DNA of 23,570 nucleotides from an uncultured Bacilli bacterium. GTDB lineage: Bacteria; Bacillota_I; Bacilli_A; RF39; UBA660. The notes under the pieces are model-generated. The model was not told the DNA's origin and ran no database searches. It saw only the letters and a program-made list of their open reading frames with translations. The translations under genes and the position numbers were made by a program. This document shows positions 7,862 through 14,334 of the stretch, piece after piece (position 1 is the first letter of the stretch; every line of letters starts with the position of its first letter). The stretch is taken from positions 1 to 23,570 of the forward strand of contig CAJTZC010000020.1 of assembly GCA_910583745.1 (NCBI GenBank), given 5' to 3'.

Positions 7862-7898
7862 AAATGCTAAAAGTATTATACATTTATTTTTAGCATTT
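7862..7898. repeat. 11-base inverted repeat bracketing the rpsD -10 box
   Basis: AAATGCTAAAA (7862-7872) and TTTTAGCATTT (7888-7898) are perfect inverted copies 15 bases apart, with the TATAAT in the loop. It may be an operator or part of the terminator region of the preceding gene. No T run follows directly. Confidence 0.6.
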
Positions 7899-7903
7899 GT
7901 AAA
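7875..7903 (-). promoter_or_regulatory. Promoter of rpsD
   Basis: On the minus strand, TTTACA (complement of 7898-7903), a 17-base spacer, TATAAT (complement of 7875-7880). It starts just past the stop codon of the upstream paralog. Predicted transcription start near 7868, giving a leader of about 150 bases for rpsD. Confidence 0.7.
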
Positions 7904-7909
7904 GTTCTT

Positions 7910-9004
7910 TTAAACCGTCGTGTTTTTTGGACGGATGGTGTATGGTTTGACTAAATGATTAGGAAACGCTTGATTCAGATAAGCTTGAACGGCTTCGACA
8001 TCGCTTCTTCTTAATTTATAGTCACCAGACTTCTCGCCACTTCCTGTAAAAGCCAAGTAGCGGTCTAATCGAGAGAGCGCGATATCTGCATCCAACTCAT
8101 TACAACGTTGCAGTAGAACATTCTCTTTGATTTGGTCGATATAATCCTTCGCAATTTCTACAAATAGACTCCTAAACGAAGATGCGCCCAATTGTTTCAA
8201 TAAACTAGTATTTTTAGAAAACCAATAAGACATTCCTAAATGAAGAGAAGCATAGATTGTATCGAGTTTTTTAATCCATTTTTTAAATTTCTTAACAGAG
8301 AAATCACTCCAACGACTATAGAAGAACTCAATTAAGTTGCCAGTAAAAAATGCCTTCTCCATTTTCTCTCGTCCAACCAATTCTTCAAACATACGCACCA
8401 AATCGACTAAAGAAGTATCCCGAATAGGCAAGTCGAAATAGCGTTCCAGAAAGAGTTGCTGATAGGCTTCATTCAATCCATAACCGAAGTGTTCGACCAT
8501 CTTTTCATTTTTACTTGTATGGAAATTGACTCTCTCAAAACCGCATGCAATAAACTTTTTTTCGTCGTCAAAAGTAATCGTCTCTTCCAAAAGAGCGTAG
8601 AGTAGAGTTTCACGTAAATTATCTTCATTTACATATAATTTTCCCTCTCTGCAATCATAATTACCACCATACTTCGCATTGTTTTCAATGCTATGAGGTT
8701 GAAATCTTCGATAGAGATTACTAATATCTAGGCCCGCTCCTTCCAGTGTAGTGACGAACTCGTTGATGACGATACTTGCTTCTTTTTTAATGCCATTTTT
8801 ATTTAACTTTCTTTTTTCTACAATCGACTGCGGGGGGACGGCAAAGACAGTCCCGAAAGGTGCTTTCTCCTCTTTTACAAGATGGACATGCTCTACTAAA
8901 TCGGCAGTAATAGACACAACTTCTGTTAGGACATAAGAGGCAGCAATCGTTAAGATGGCACAACCGCCTCCAATCGCACCATAATATAATAAATCGTTAT
9001 CCAT
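7910..9004 (-). CDS. Membrane-anchored protein of unknown function, paralog A (metallopeptidase-like, motif lost?)
   Basis: 364 residues, not firmly recognised. An N-terminal glycine-rich hydrophobic segment (about residues 8-33, GAIGGGCAILTIAASYVL) is followed by a block conserved with paralog B (VPPQSIVEKRKL...GIKKEAS, about 56-77) and YRRFQPHS (about 98-105). Residues 130-181 hold LRETLLYALLEETITFDDEKK...GF and then GYGLNEAYQQLFLERYFDL. As I recall, this resembles uncharacterised proteins of related Bacilli that carry HELxH in the first segment and a GLNEGY-type segment with a third ligand. Here HExxH would be replaced by YALLE (136-140), while Glu179 is kept, so catalysis is unlikely if the comparison holds. 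AAAGGAA precedes the ATG, and it has its own promoter. Well over half identical by eye to paralog B. Confidence 0.75.
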   Translation of the reverse strand: MDNDLLYYGAIGGGCAILTIAASYVLTEVVSITADLVEHVHLVKEEKAPFGTVFAVPPQSIVEKRKLNKNGIKKEASIVINEFVTTLEGAGLDISNLYRRFQPHSIENNAKYGGNYDCREGKLYVNEDNLRETLLYALLEETITFDDEKKFIACGFERVNFHTSKNEKMVEHFGYGLNEAYQQLFLERYFDLPIRDTSLVDLVRMFEELVGREKMEKAFFTGNLIEFFYSRWSDFSVKKFKKWIKKLDTIYASLHLGMSYWFSKNTSLLKQLGASSFRSLFVEIAKDYIDQIKENVLLQRCNELDADIALSRLDRYLAFTGSGEKSGDYKLRRSDVEAVQAYLNQAFPNHLVKPYTIRPKNTTV

Positions 9005-9032
9005 TTTTCCATTCCTTTCTTAAAATAGGCTT

Positions 9033-9061
9033 ATTCTATCATAAAACTTGCGAATTGACAA
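9033..9061 (-). promoter_or_regulatory. Promoter of paralog A
   Basis: On the minus strand, TTGTCA (complement of 9056-9061), 17-base spacer ending TGA, TAGAAT (complement of 9033-9038). A strong -35 plus extended -10, so the second paralog is transcribed independently. Confidence 0.75.
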
Positions 9062-9073
9062 CTTTTTAGCCAC

Positions 9074-9110
9074 AAAAAAAATACCTACTACGGTTGAATA
9101 ATAGGCATTT
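9074..9110 (-). terminator. Terminator of paralog B
   Basis: On the minus strand, AATGCCTA pairs with TAGGTATT (one G-U), with a loop of about 14 bases, followed by a long T run (the A run at 9074-9080). It separates the two paralogs into distinct units. Confidence 0.75.
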
Positions 9111-9129
9111 TCTTCTAGAATTTATACAT

Positions 9130-10227
9130 TTATTTAATTGAAGAGGAATCTTTCGGACGAATGACATAAGAAGGTTCTTTTCTATGAGGAAACATTTCAT
9201 CGCGATAAGCCCGAATGGCTTCGACATCGCTGCTTTTCAATTTGTAATCGCTAGGATTTTTGTCACCTGATGGAATAAATAGATATTGATCCAATCGCGC
9301 AAGCAGGATGTCCGCTGTTAAAGCGCCACCAGGACGCTGTGCTATACGCTTAATATAACGGATATAGTTTTCTGCGATTTCCAAGAATAGACCTCTATAA
9401 CAGGTGACTCCCAATTGCTTGAGTAAACTGTTATTTTTAGACAAAGAATAAGATTGACCCCGATGTAGAGAAGTATAAGCTCTATCGAAACTTTTTATCC
9501 ATCTTTTGAAAGTTGAAGTCGTATGAAAACTCATAAAACTGTGAATTAAATCGACAAGATTGCCAGTCAAAAATACATCTTCCAATTTCGTTGTTCCGAG
9601 AATCTCTTCTATCATTCTAAGTAGAGAGACGAGAGACTCATCTCGAATAGGCAAATCGAAATGTCGCGCCATAAAGAGCTGTTTATAGGTTTCGTTCATT
9701 CCATAACCGAAGTGTTCGATGATTTTTTCATTCTCTCTTGAATCGTAGTTTATTCTCTCAAAGCCGTGGGCAATAAACTTTTTATCCTCGTCAAAAGTAA
9801 TCGTCTCTTCCAAAAGAGCGCGGAGGAGAGTTTCTCTCAAGTTATTTGTATCTACATATAAAATTCCTGTCGAAGGTTGGTACTGTCCCGCTAATTTTAA
9901 ATTTGGTTGAACACTATGCGGTTGAAACCTTCTATAGAGATTGTCGAGGGCGATTCCTTCCTTCTCGAGAGTAGAGACAAACTCATTGATGACCACGCTT
10001 GCCTCCTTTTTGATACCACTTTTATCTAGCTTTCTTTTTTCTACAATTGACTGAGGCGGTACAACGAAAATCGTTCCAAGTGGAGCATTTTCCTCTCTGA
10101 TAAGGCGGATGTGCGCTGCAAAATCTGCGAGTAGACTACTAGTTTCTAATAAAGCATAAGAGGCTCCAAAAGCTAACATTGCCGACCCGCCTCCAATCGC
10201 GCCAAAAATTAATAAATCTTTGTTCAT
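9130..10227 (-). CDS. Membrane-anchored protein of unknown function, paralog B
   Basis: 365 residues, aligning along its full length with the neighbouring 364-residue gene and nearly without gaps over the first 150 residues. Shared features are the GAIGGGSAMLAFGASYAL membrane segment near the N-terminus, VPPQSIVEKRKL, GIKKEAS, YRRFQPHS, the RALLEETITFDEDKKF segment where a zinc peptidase-like relative would have HExxH, GFER, EHFGYGMNETYKQLF, FDLPIRD, NSLLKQLG and the final YVIRPK. The regions around residues 106-120 and 215-235 have diverged most. AAAGGAAG is its ribosome binding site, and it has its own promoter and terminator. The pair arose by local duplication, and both copies stay open and well conserved, suggesting both are in use. 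Function unknown. Confidence 0.75.
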   Translation of the reverse strand: MNKDLLIFGAIGGGSAMLAFGASYALLETSSLLADFAAHIRLIREENAPLGTIFVVPPQSIVEKRKLDKSGIKKEASVVINEFVSTLEKEGIALDNLYRRFQPHSVQPNLKLAGQYQPSTGILYVDTNNLRETLLRALLEETITFDEDKKFIAHGFERINYDSRENEKIIEHFGYGMNETYKQLFMARHFDLPIRDESLVSLLRMIEEILGTTKLEDVFLTGNLVDLIHSFMSFHTTSTFKRWIKSFDRAYTSLHRGQSYSLSKNNSLLKQLGVTCYRGLFLEIAENYIRYIKRIAQRPGGALTADILLARLDQYLFIPSGDKNPSDYKLKSSDVEAIRAYRDEMFPHRKEPSYVIRPKDSSSIK

Positions 10228-10254
10228 ATCTAACTTCCTTTCATCATCAAACTC

Positions 10255-10283
10255 AGTCTAACACAAACGAAATCTTTTTGCAA
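10255..10283 (-). promoter_or_regulatory. Promoter of paralog B
   Basis: On the minus strand, TTGCAA (complement of 10278-10283), 17-base spacer ending TGT, TAGACT (complement of 10255-10260). It faces away from the ezrA promoter in the same 197-base intergenic region. Confidence 0.65.
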
Positions 10284-10368
10284 ATCGCTTCTCAGAATTC
10301 ACAAAATAAGAAGAGGACTCGACCTTTTTGTAAATTCTGTAAATTTTTAGCAATTCTCCTCACGAACC

Positions 10369-10397
10369 TTGCATAAAATGACAAATTATTATATAAT
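10369..10397 (+). promoter_or_regulatory. Promoter of ezrA
   Basis: TTGCAT (10369-10374), 17-base spacer, TATAAT (10392-10397). About 27 bases upstream of the ezrA ATG. Confidence 0.75.
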
Positions 10398-10424
10398 TTT
10401 AGATAGTAAAGGAAAGTGAGAAGT

Positions 10425-12161
10425 ATGAGCGAAACGACCGTCAAACTGTTGTGCATCACCTATATTTTGCTGACTATAACGATTATGATAGTCGTGTTCA
10501 TACTGATGCGAAGCCACAACAAAAAGAGATACGGAGAAATACTCGATACCCTCGAAAGAGAAAAAAATCTCATTCTCAATGCGAATATTTTGAGCGAACT
10601 TTCCAAAGTCGAGAGCATGATAAACTCGAAAGACATAGAAAACAAATACAAAGAGTGGAAGAGGAGATTCGACGAGATTAAGAGTGTCGATATCCCGAAT
10701 TTGACTGACCATCTGATACTGATTGAAGACCTCTTCACGACCAAAAAATATAAAGAGATAGAGCCGACTCTCGCGAAAGTCGAGCTCAGCATCTACCACG
10801 TCAAGACGAAAGCCAACTATTTGCTCGAAGAGATTAAAAACTTGACCCTCTCAGAAGAGAGAAACCGCGAGACAGTGACAAAGTTAAAGGGCAAGTACCG
10901 CAATATCATCAATACATACCGAGAGAACGAAGAGAACTATCGGTTGATTAAAAAACCGATAGAACTGCAGTTTGAGACCATCGATAAGCTGTTCAGCGCC
11001 TTCGAAATTGCGATGGAAAAGAATTCTTTCAGTGAAGTCGCGAAGATCATTAAAGCCCTCGACGATTCGATAAACAACTTGGACATCGTCATCGATGAAG
11101 CTCCTGAAATCATCCTTCTAGGCGCGAGACTCGTCCCTAAAAAGATGAGTGACATCGGTAGCCTCTACGGAAAGATGTTGAAAGAGGGGTACAATCTAGA
11201 TTACTTGGCAATCGAAAACAACATCACAGAAGCCGAAAAGAAAATCGCTGACATCTTCGACCGCTTGAACGTGCTCAACCTAGAGGATTCGAGTCTAGAA
11301 CTCAAGACGATTTCGACTTATTTCGACAGCATTTATAACGACTTCGATAGAGAGAGATTGGCAAAGAAAGATTTTACAGAACTCGGAAACAGCATCGCAG
11401 CAAAGACCAAAAAACTGTATAAAATCGCTTCCAATTTAAACAGTAAAATAGGGGATATTAAGAGAGACTACCAGATACAAGACGACAGTCTTCGAGGTTT
11501 GAACATTCTAGAGGTCACCATCAAAGGCATCATGGAAGACTACGATGTGATTATCGAGAATGCCCGTTCGAGAAACTATGCGTTTTCTAAATTGGATAGA
11601 GAACTGCAGATGTTGAACAGCCGACTCATAAAAGTCGAAAACAATCTCGACTCCATTTTGAGAATGATAAATGGCTATAGAGAAGACGAAAACCGTGCGA
11701 AAGACCAGCTCGAAGAGATAAAGACTCTCTTAGACCAGAGCAAAGAGAAGATAAATTCGTACAAATTGCCTATCATACCTAAGAGATACTATGTAGAGTT
11801 GTCCGAGGCGACCGAAGCCATTAACGACATGATAAAAGAGTTAGAGAAGAAACCGATGGTCGTCGATGTACTCAATACGAGAGTCGACACGGCGAGAGAC
11901 TTGACACTCAAACTCTACAAGACGACCAACGAGACAGTCAAAACGGCTTCGATGAGTGAACACGCCATCGTCTATGGAAACAGATACCGTTCGACAAACC
12001 CTAGGGTCAACCAAGGTTTAAATAAAGCGGAAGCTCTGTTCTTTAAAGGAAATTTTAAAGAAAGTTTAGAAGACGCTTTGAATGCTATAAATATCGTCGA
12101 ACCTGGAATTCACGGAAGACTTCTAAAAGAGAGTAAAACAGAATACAACAAAAACAATTGA
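10425..12161 (+). CDS. ezrA: Septation ring formation regulator EzrA
   Basis: 578 residues, the usual length for EzrA. One N-terminal membrane segment (LLCITYILLTITIMIVVFIL, about residues 7-26) is followed by long helical, spectrin-like coiled coils to the C-terminus. Family landmarks include KRYGEILDTLEREKNLI, NKYKEWKRRFDEI, LTDHLILIEDLF and EAPEIILLGARLVPKKMSDI. EzrA sits in the membrane at the division site and restrains FtsZ assembly away from midcell while linking the ring to wall synthesis. The frame is open back to a GTG at 10416, but the ATG at 10425 has AAAGGA at a proper distance, while the GTG would sit on that site. Its own promoter and terminator make it a single-gene unit, divergent from the paralog pair and near rpsD. 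Confidence 0.95.
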   Translation: MSETTVKLLCITYILLTITIMIVVFILMRSHNKKRYGEILDTLEREKNLILNANILSELSKVESMINSKDIENKYKEWKRRFDEIKSVDIPNLTDHLILIEDLFTTKKYKEIEPTLAKVELSIYHVKTKANYLLEEIKNLTLSEERNRETVTKLKGKYRNIINTYRENEENYRLIKKPIELQFETIDKLFSAFEIAMEKNSFSEVAKIIKALDDSINNLDIVIDEAPEIILLGARLVPKKMSDIGSLYGKMLKEGYNLDYLAIENNITEAEKKIADIFDRLNVLNLEDSSLELKTISTYFDSIYNDFDRERLAKKDFTELGNSIAAKTKKLYKIASNLNSKIGDIKRDYQIQDDSLRGLNILEVTIKGIMEDYDVIIENARSRNYAFSKLDRELQMLNSRLIKVENNLDSILRMINGYREDENRAKDQLEEIKTLLDQSKEKINSYKLPIIPKRYYVELSEATEAINDMIKELEKKPMVVDVLNTRVDTARDLTLKLYKTTNETVKTASMSEHAIVYGNRYRSTNPRVNQGLNKAEALFFKGNFKESLEDALNAINIVEPGIHGRLLKESKTEYNKNN

Positions 12162-12206
12162 AACGGCTATGAACAAACAAAGTCTTAGTCGTATTGTTTT
12201 TATTCA
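12150..12206 (+). terminator. Rho-independent terminator of ezrA
   Basis: AAAAACAAT (12150-12158) pairs perfectly with ATTGTTTTT (12193-12201). The inner ACGGCTA/TAGTCGT stem has one wobble. It overlaps the ezrA stop codon. Confidence 0.75.
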
Positions 12207-12254
12207 GAAGAGAGAGTCATGGGTGACAAAAAAAGTAAGATAATGGAGTGTAGC

Positions 12255-12827
12255 ATGAAAAAGAACGTATTAAAAATTTTAGAGGAGTATTTGTCATTAT
12301 TTCCTGAAGAAAAAGAAAGACAATCTAAGTTGTTAGATTATTTGGAAAAATCAGACGATAAAGATATAATAAATTGGAATAATTTTAACGGTCACATCGT
12401 GGCTGGAGGGTTTATTTATGCAAAAGAGGAACATAAATTTTTAGTTTTATATCATAAAGATTTAAAAATGTTTTTATACCCAGGAGGCCATGCGAATAGC
12501 AATGAAAAAAGTCCTTTACAAATTGCCAAAAGAGAAATAATGGAGGAAACAGGTATAAATAATCTAGAACAACTACATATATCTGAAAATGAACAAATTC
12601 CGATAGATATTGATACACATTTCATCGAACATAATGAAAGATTAAACTTGCCAGCACATTACCACTTCGATTTTAGATATTTATTTATAGTAGATAAGAT
12701 TTCTAAAATAAACATTGAGCAAAATGAACTTTCTAATTTTAAATGGATAGACATTGGTGAATTAAAAAATGATGTAAACTATGGAAAAATAGGAAATAAG
12801 ATGGAATGTATTATCAATAAATTATAA
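12255..12827 (+). CDS. Nudix hydrolase
   Basis: 190-residue cytoplasmic hydrolase of nucleoside-diphosphate-linked compounds. The Nudix motif is GHANSNE then REIMEETGI (about residues 82-105). The metal-binding REUxEE core is intact, but one residue more than the classical seven separates the first Glu from RE. HYHFDFRYLF downstream is typical of a common Nudix subgroup. The substrate cannot be told. I prefer the ATG at 12255, with GGAG six bases upstream, over in-frame ATGs at 12219 and 12243. The gene is much richer in A/T at third positions than ezrA and the CapA-like gene on either side, and no clear promoter or terminator frames it, so it may be a recent acquisition. Confidence 0.88.
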   Translation: MKKNVLKILEEYLSLFPEEKERQSKLLDYLEKSDDKDIINWNNFNGHIVAGGFIYAKEEHKFLVLYHKDLKMFLYPGGHANSNEKSPLQIAKREIMEETGINNLEQLHISENEQIPIDIDTHFIEHNERLNLPAHYHFDFRYLFIVDKISKINIEQNELSNFKWIDIGELKNDVNYGKIGNKMECIINKL

Positions 12828-12910
12828 AAATTCAAAAGAAGAGTTTGTAAATAGATAAAAGAGAAACGATTCCAGAGTATAGAAAAAGATTCTAAAGCAT
12901 AAAACTTAGT

Positions 12911-14026
12911 ATGAAAAAGATTTTTATACTGATGCTATGCTTTTTTCTATGCTCTTGCAGTCTCAAAGATGTCTTTAAAAATGTAACCATCGACGAGGAC
13001 ATCCCTGAAAGTACTAAGCTGACTCTCACCATGGTAGGAGATGCTTTGGTGAGTCCTAATATATATAAAGATGCTTACGAAAAAGAACACTACAACTTCA
13101 GAAAGATGTTCGAACCGCTTATAAGTGAAGTATACGGTTCGGACCTGCTTTTCTACAACCAAGAGACCGTCTTGATGGACCAAAAGATGGGATTCTCGGG
13201 CTATCCACTTTTCACGACGCCACAAGACTTCGGTATGACGATGGTCAACCTCGGCTTCAACCTCGTCTCGCGTGCGAACAACCACACCCTCGATAGAGGA
13301 GAAGCGGGGATATTCGCCGCATGCAACTTTTGGAACAGTTTCCCGAGCGTCTTGACCGCGGGAAGTGTTTGCACGCGCGAAGAAAGTGACCCCAAGATCA
13401 TGGAGATGAGTGGAATCACGTATACACTGCTGAGTTATACGACCTCGACAAACGGGCTCGAAAGTCCGAACGATTACTATGTAAACCTTTATACAGAAGA
13501 AAAAGTGAAAAAAGACATCGAGAAAATACGGGACAAGACCGATTTCCTCTTCGTCTCCATGCATTGGGGCGAAGAATATAGAAATACGCCGACCGACGAG
13601 CAAAGAGCCATTGCTGAGTACTTGGCCTCTCTTGGAGTCGATATCGTCATCGGCACTCACCCTCACGTCATCGAACCGATCGAATGGATAGGCGATACCC
13701 TCGTCATCTACTCTCTAGGAAACCTCATCTCCAGCCAATCGACCAAAGACGAATACGAGAGAAGAATCGGCTTGCTCGTCGACGTCGACCTCGTAAAAAC
13801 AGTCGTCAACGACAGGATAGATGTGGATTTGATGAACCTAAAAACGGAACTTTTGTACACGTACTCGACGCCAGATAACCGCAATTTCTCCGTCATCCCT
13901 TTTTCCAAAGTCGACGAGACCATCTTAAAAGAGTATCGAAATTTAAAAATAAAATACGAATCGATTGTCAAATACTACGACAACACGATAGAGACGAACG
14001 GGATGACCGAGAATGTCATTCCGTAA
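12911..14026 (+). CDS. CapA-family (poly-gamma-glutamate synthesis type) lipoprotein
   Basis: 371 residues. The signal peptide ends in a lipobox (FLCSC, lipidated Cys16), so the protein is anchored outside the membrane. The rest is a PGA_cap/CapA metallophosphatase-like domain: MVGDALVS (about 41-48), NNHTLDRG (about 122-129), MHWGEEY (about 217-223), GTHPHVIEP (about 248-256) and YSLGNLI. CapA-type proteins take part in polyglutamate capsule synthesis or export, or act as calcineurin-like enzymes, but no capB or capC is nearby, so the capsule role is unproven. The ribosome binding site before this ATG is poor. A strong terminator overlaps the stop codon. Upstream 12828-12910 is AT-rich with no clear promoter. 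Confidence 0.9.
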   Translation: MKKIFILMLCFFLCSCSLKDVFKNVTIDEDIPESTKLTLTMVGDALVSPNIYKDAYEKEHYNFRKMFEPLISEVYGSDLLFYNQETVLMDQKMGFSGYPLFTTPQDFGMTMVNLGFNLVSRANNHTLDRGEAGIFAACNFWNSFPSVLTAGSVCTREESDPKIMEMSGITYTLLSYTTSTNGLESPNDYYVNLYTEEKVKKDIEKIRDKTDFLFVSMHWGEEYRNTPTDEQRAIAEYLASLGVDIVIGTHPHVIEPIEWIGDTLVIYSLGNLISSQSTKDEYERRIGLLVDVDLVKTVVNDRIDVDLMNLKTELLYTYSTPDNRNFSVIPFSKVDETILKEYRNLKIKYESIVKYYDNTIETNGMTENVIP

Positions 14027-14039
14027 AGTCTCTTTTTTT
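13990..14039 (+). terminator. Strong terminator of the CapA-like gene
   Basis: Two nested stems: AGAGAC (13990-13995) with GTCTCT (14028-14033), and ACGGGATGAC (13998-14007) with GTCATTCCGT (14015-14024, one G-U), followed by a T run to 14039. Confidence 0.85.
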
Positions 14040-14061
14040 AAGTTCTACGAACCTACAAATA

Positions 14062-14090
14062 TTGTAAAAGTATAAAATATAAAGTATAAT
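14062..14090 (+). promoter_or_regulatory. Upstream promoter of the Cse60-like gene/flippase operon
   Basis: TTGTAA (14062-14067), 17-base spacer, TATAAT (14085-14090). Predicted start near 14097. Confidence 0.7.
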
Positions 14091-14128
14091 GGTTCTAGCA
14101 TATTGAGACAAATTTCGCACGAGAAATG

Positions 14129-14137
14129 TGTTATACT
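14129..14137 (+). promoter_or_regulatory. Possible second, extended -10 promoter
   Basis: TGT followed by TATACT (14132-14137), 16 bases before the Cse60-like ATG. No -35 is evident. It would give a very short leader carrying the GGTGATT binding site. Confidence 0.4.
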
Positions 14138-14153
14138 TCATCTGGTGATTAAA

Positions 14154-14327
14154 ATGAAAGTGAAGATATTCGACGAGAGCCACGAAAAAGATTTAGAGGC
14201 TTCCGTGAACGAATTTTTAAGCGGCCTCGAGTCCGACATCATCGATATAAAGTATAACGTAGCGATTAGTACCTGTGGGGAAGAGCAGATTTACTGTTTC
14301 TCTGCGATGATTGTCTACGAAAGATAG
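14154..14327 (+). CDS. Cse60-like small protein
   Basis: 57 residues: MKVKIFDESHEKDLEASVNEF..., then a polar segment and the ending EEQIYCFSAMIVYER. This matches the Cse60 family (small sporulation-associated protein of B. subtilis: VKVFxExHExDLExxINxFL at the start and SAMIIY at the end). The biochemical function is not established and homologs occur outside spore formers, so its presence does not prove sporulation. GGTGATT lies four bases before the ATG. The open frame extends upstream to a TTG (14103), which overlaps the promoter region and is rejected. The flippase starts 7 bases after the stop. Confidence 0.75.
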   Translation: MKVKIFDESHEKDLEASVNEFLSGLESDIIDIKYNVAISTCGEEQIYCFSAMIVYER

Positions 14328-14334
14328 TGATAAA

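Noticed and set aside
10937..11155. Minus-strand frames within ezrA
   Set aside because: Antisense to a gene with clear family match and no ribosome binding site or homology signal of their own.
12947..13666. 239-codon open frame on the minus strand
   Set aside because: Lies entirely antisense to the well-supported CapA-like lipoprotein gene and has low-complexity composition typical of a shadow frame.
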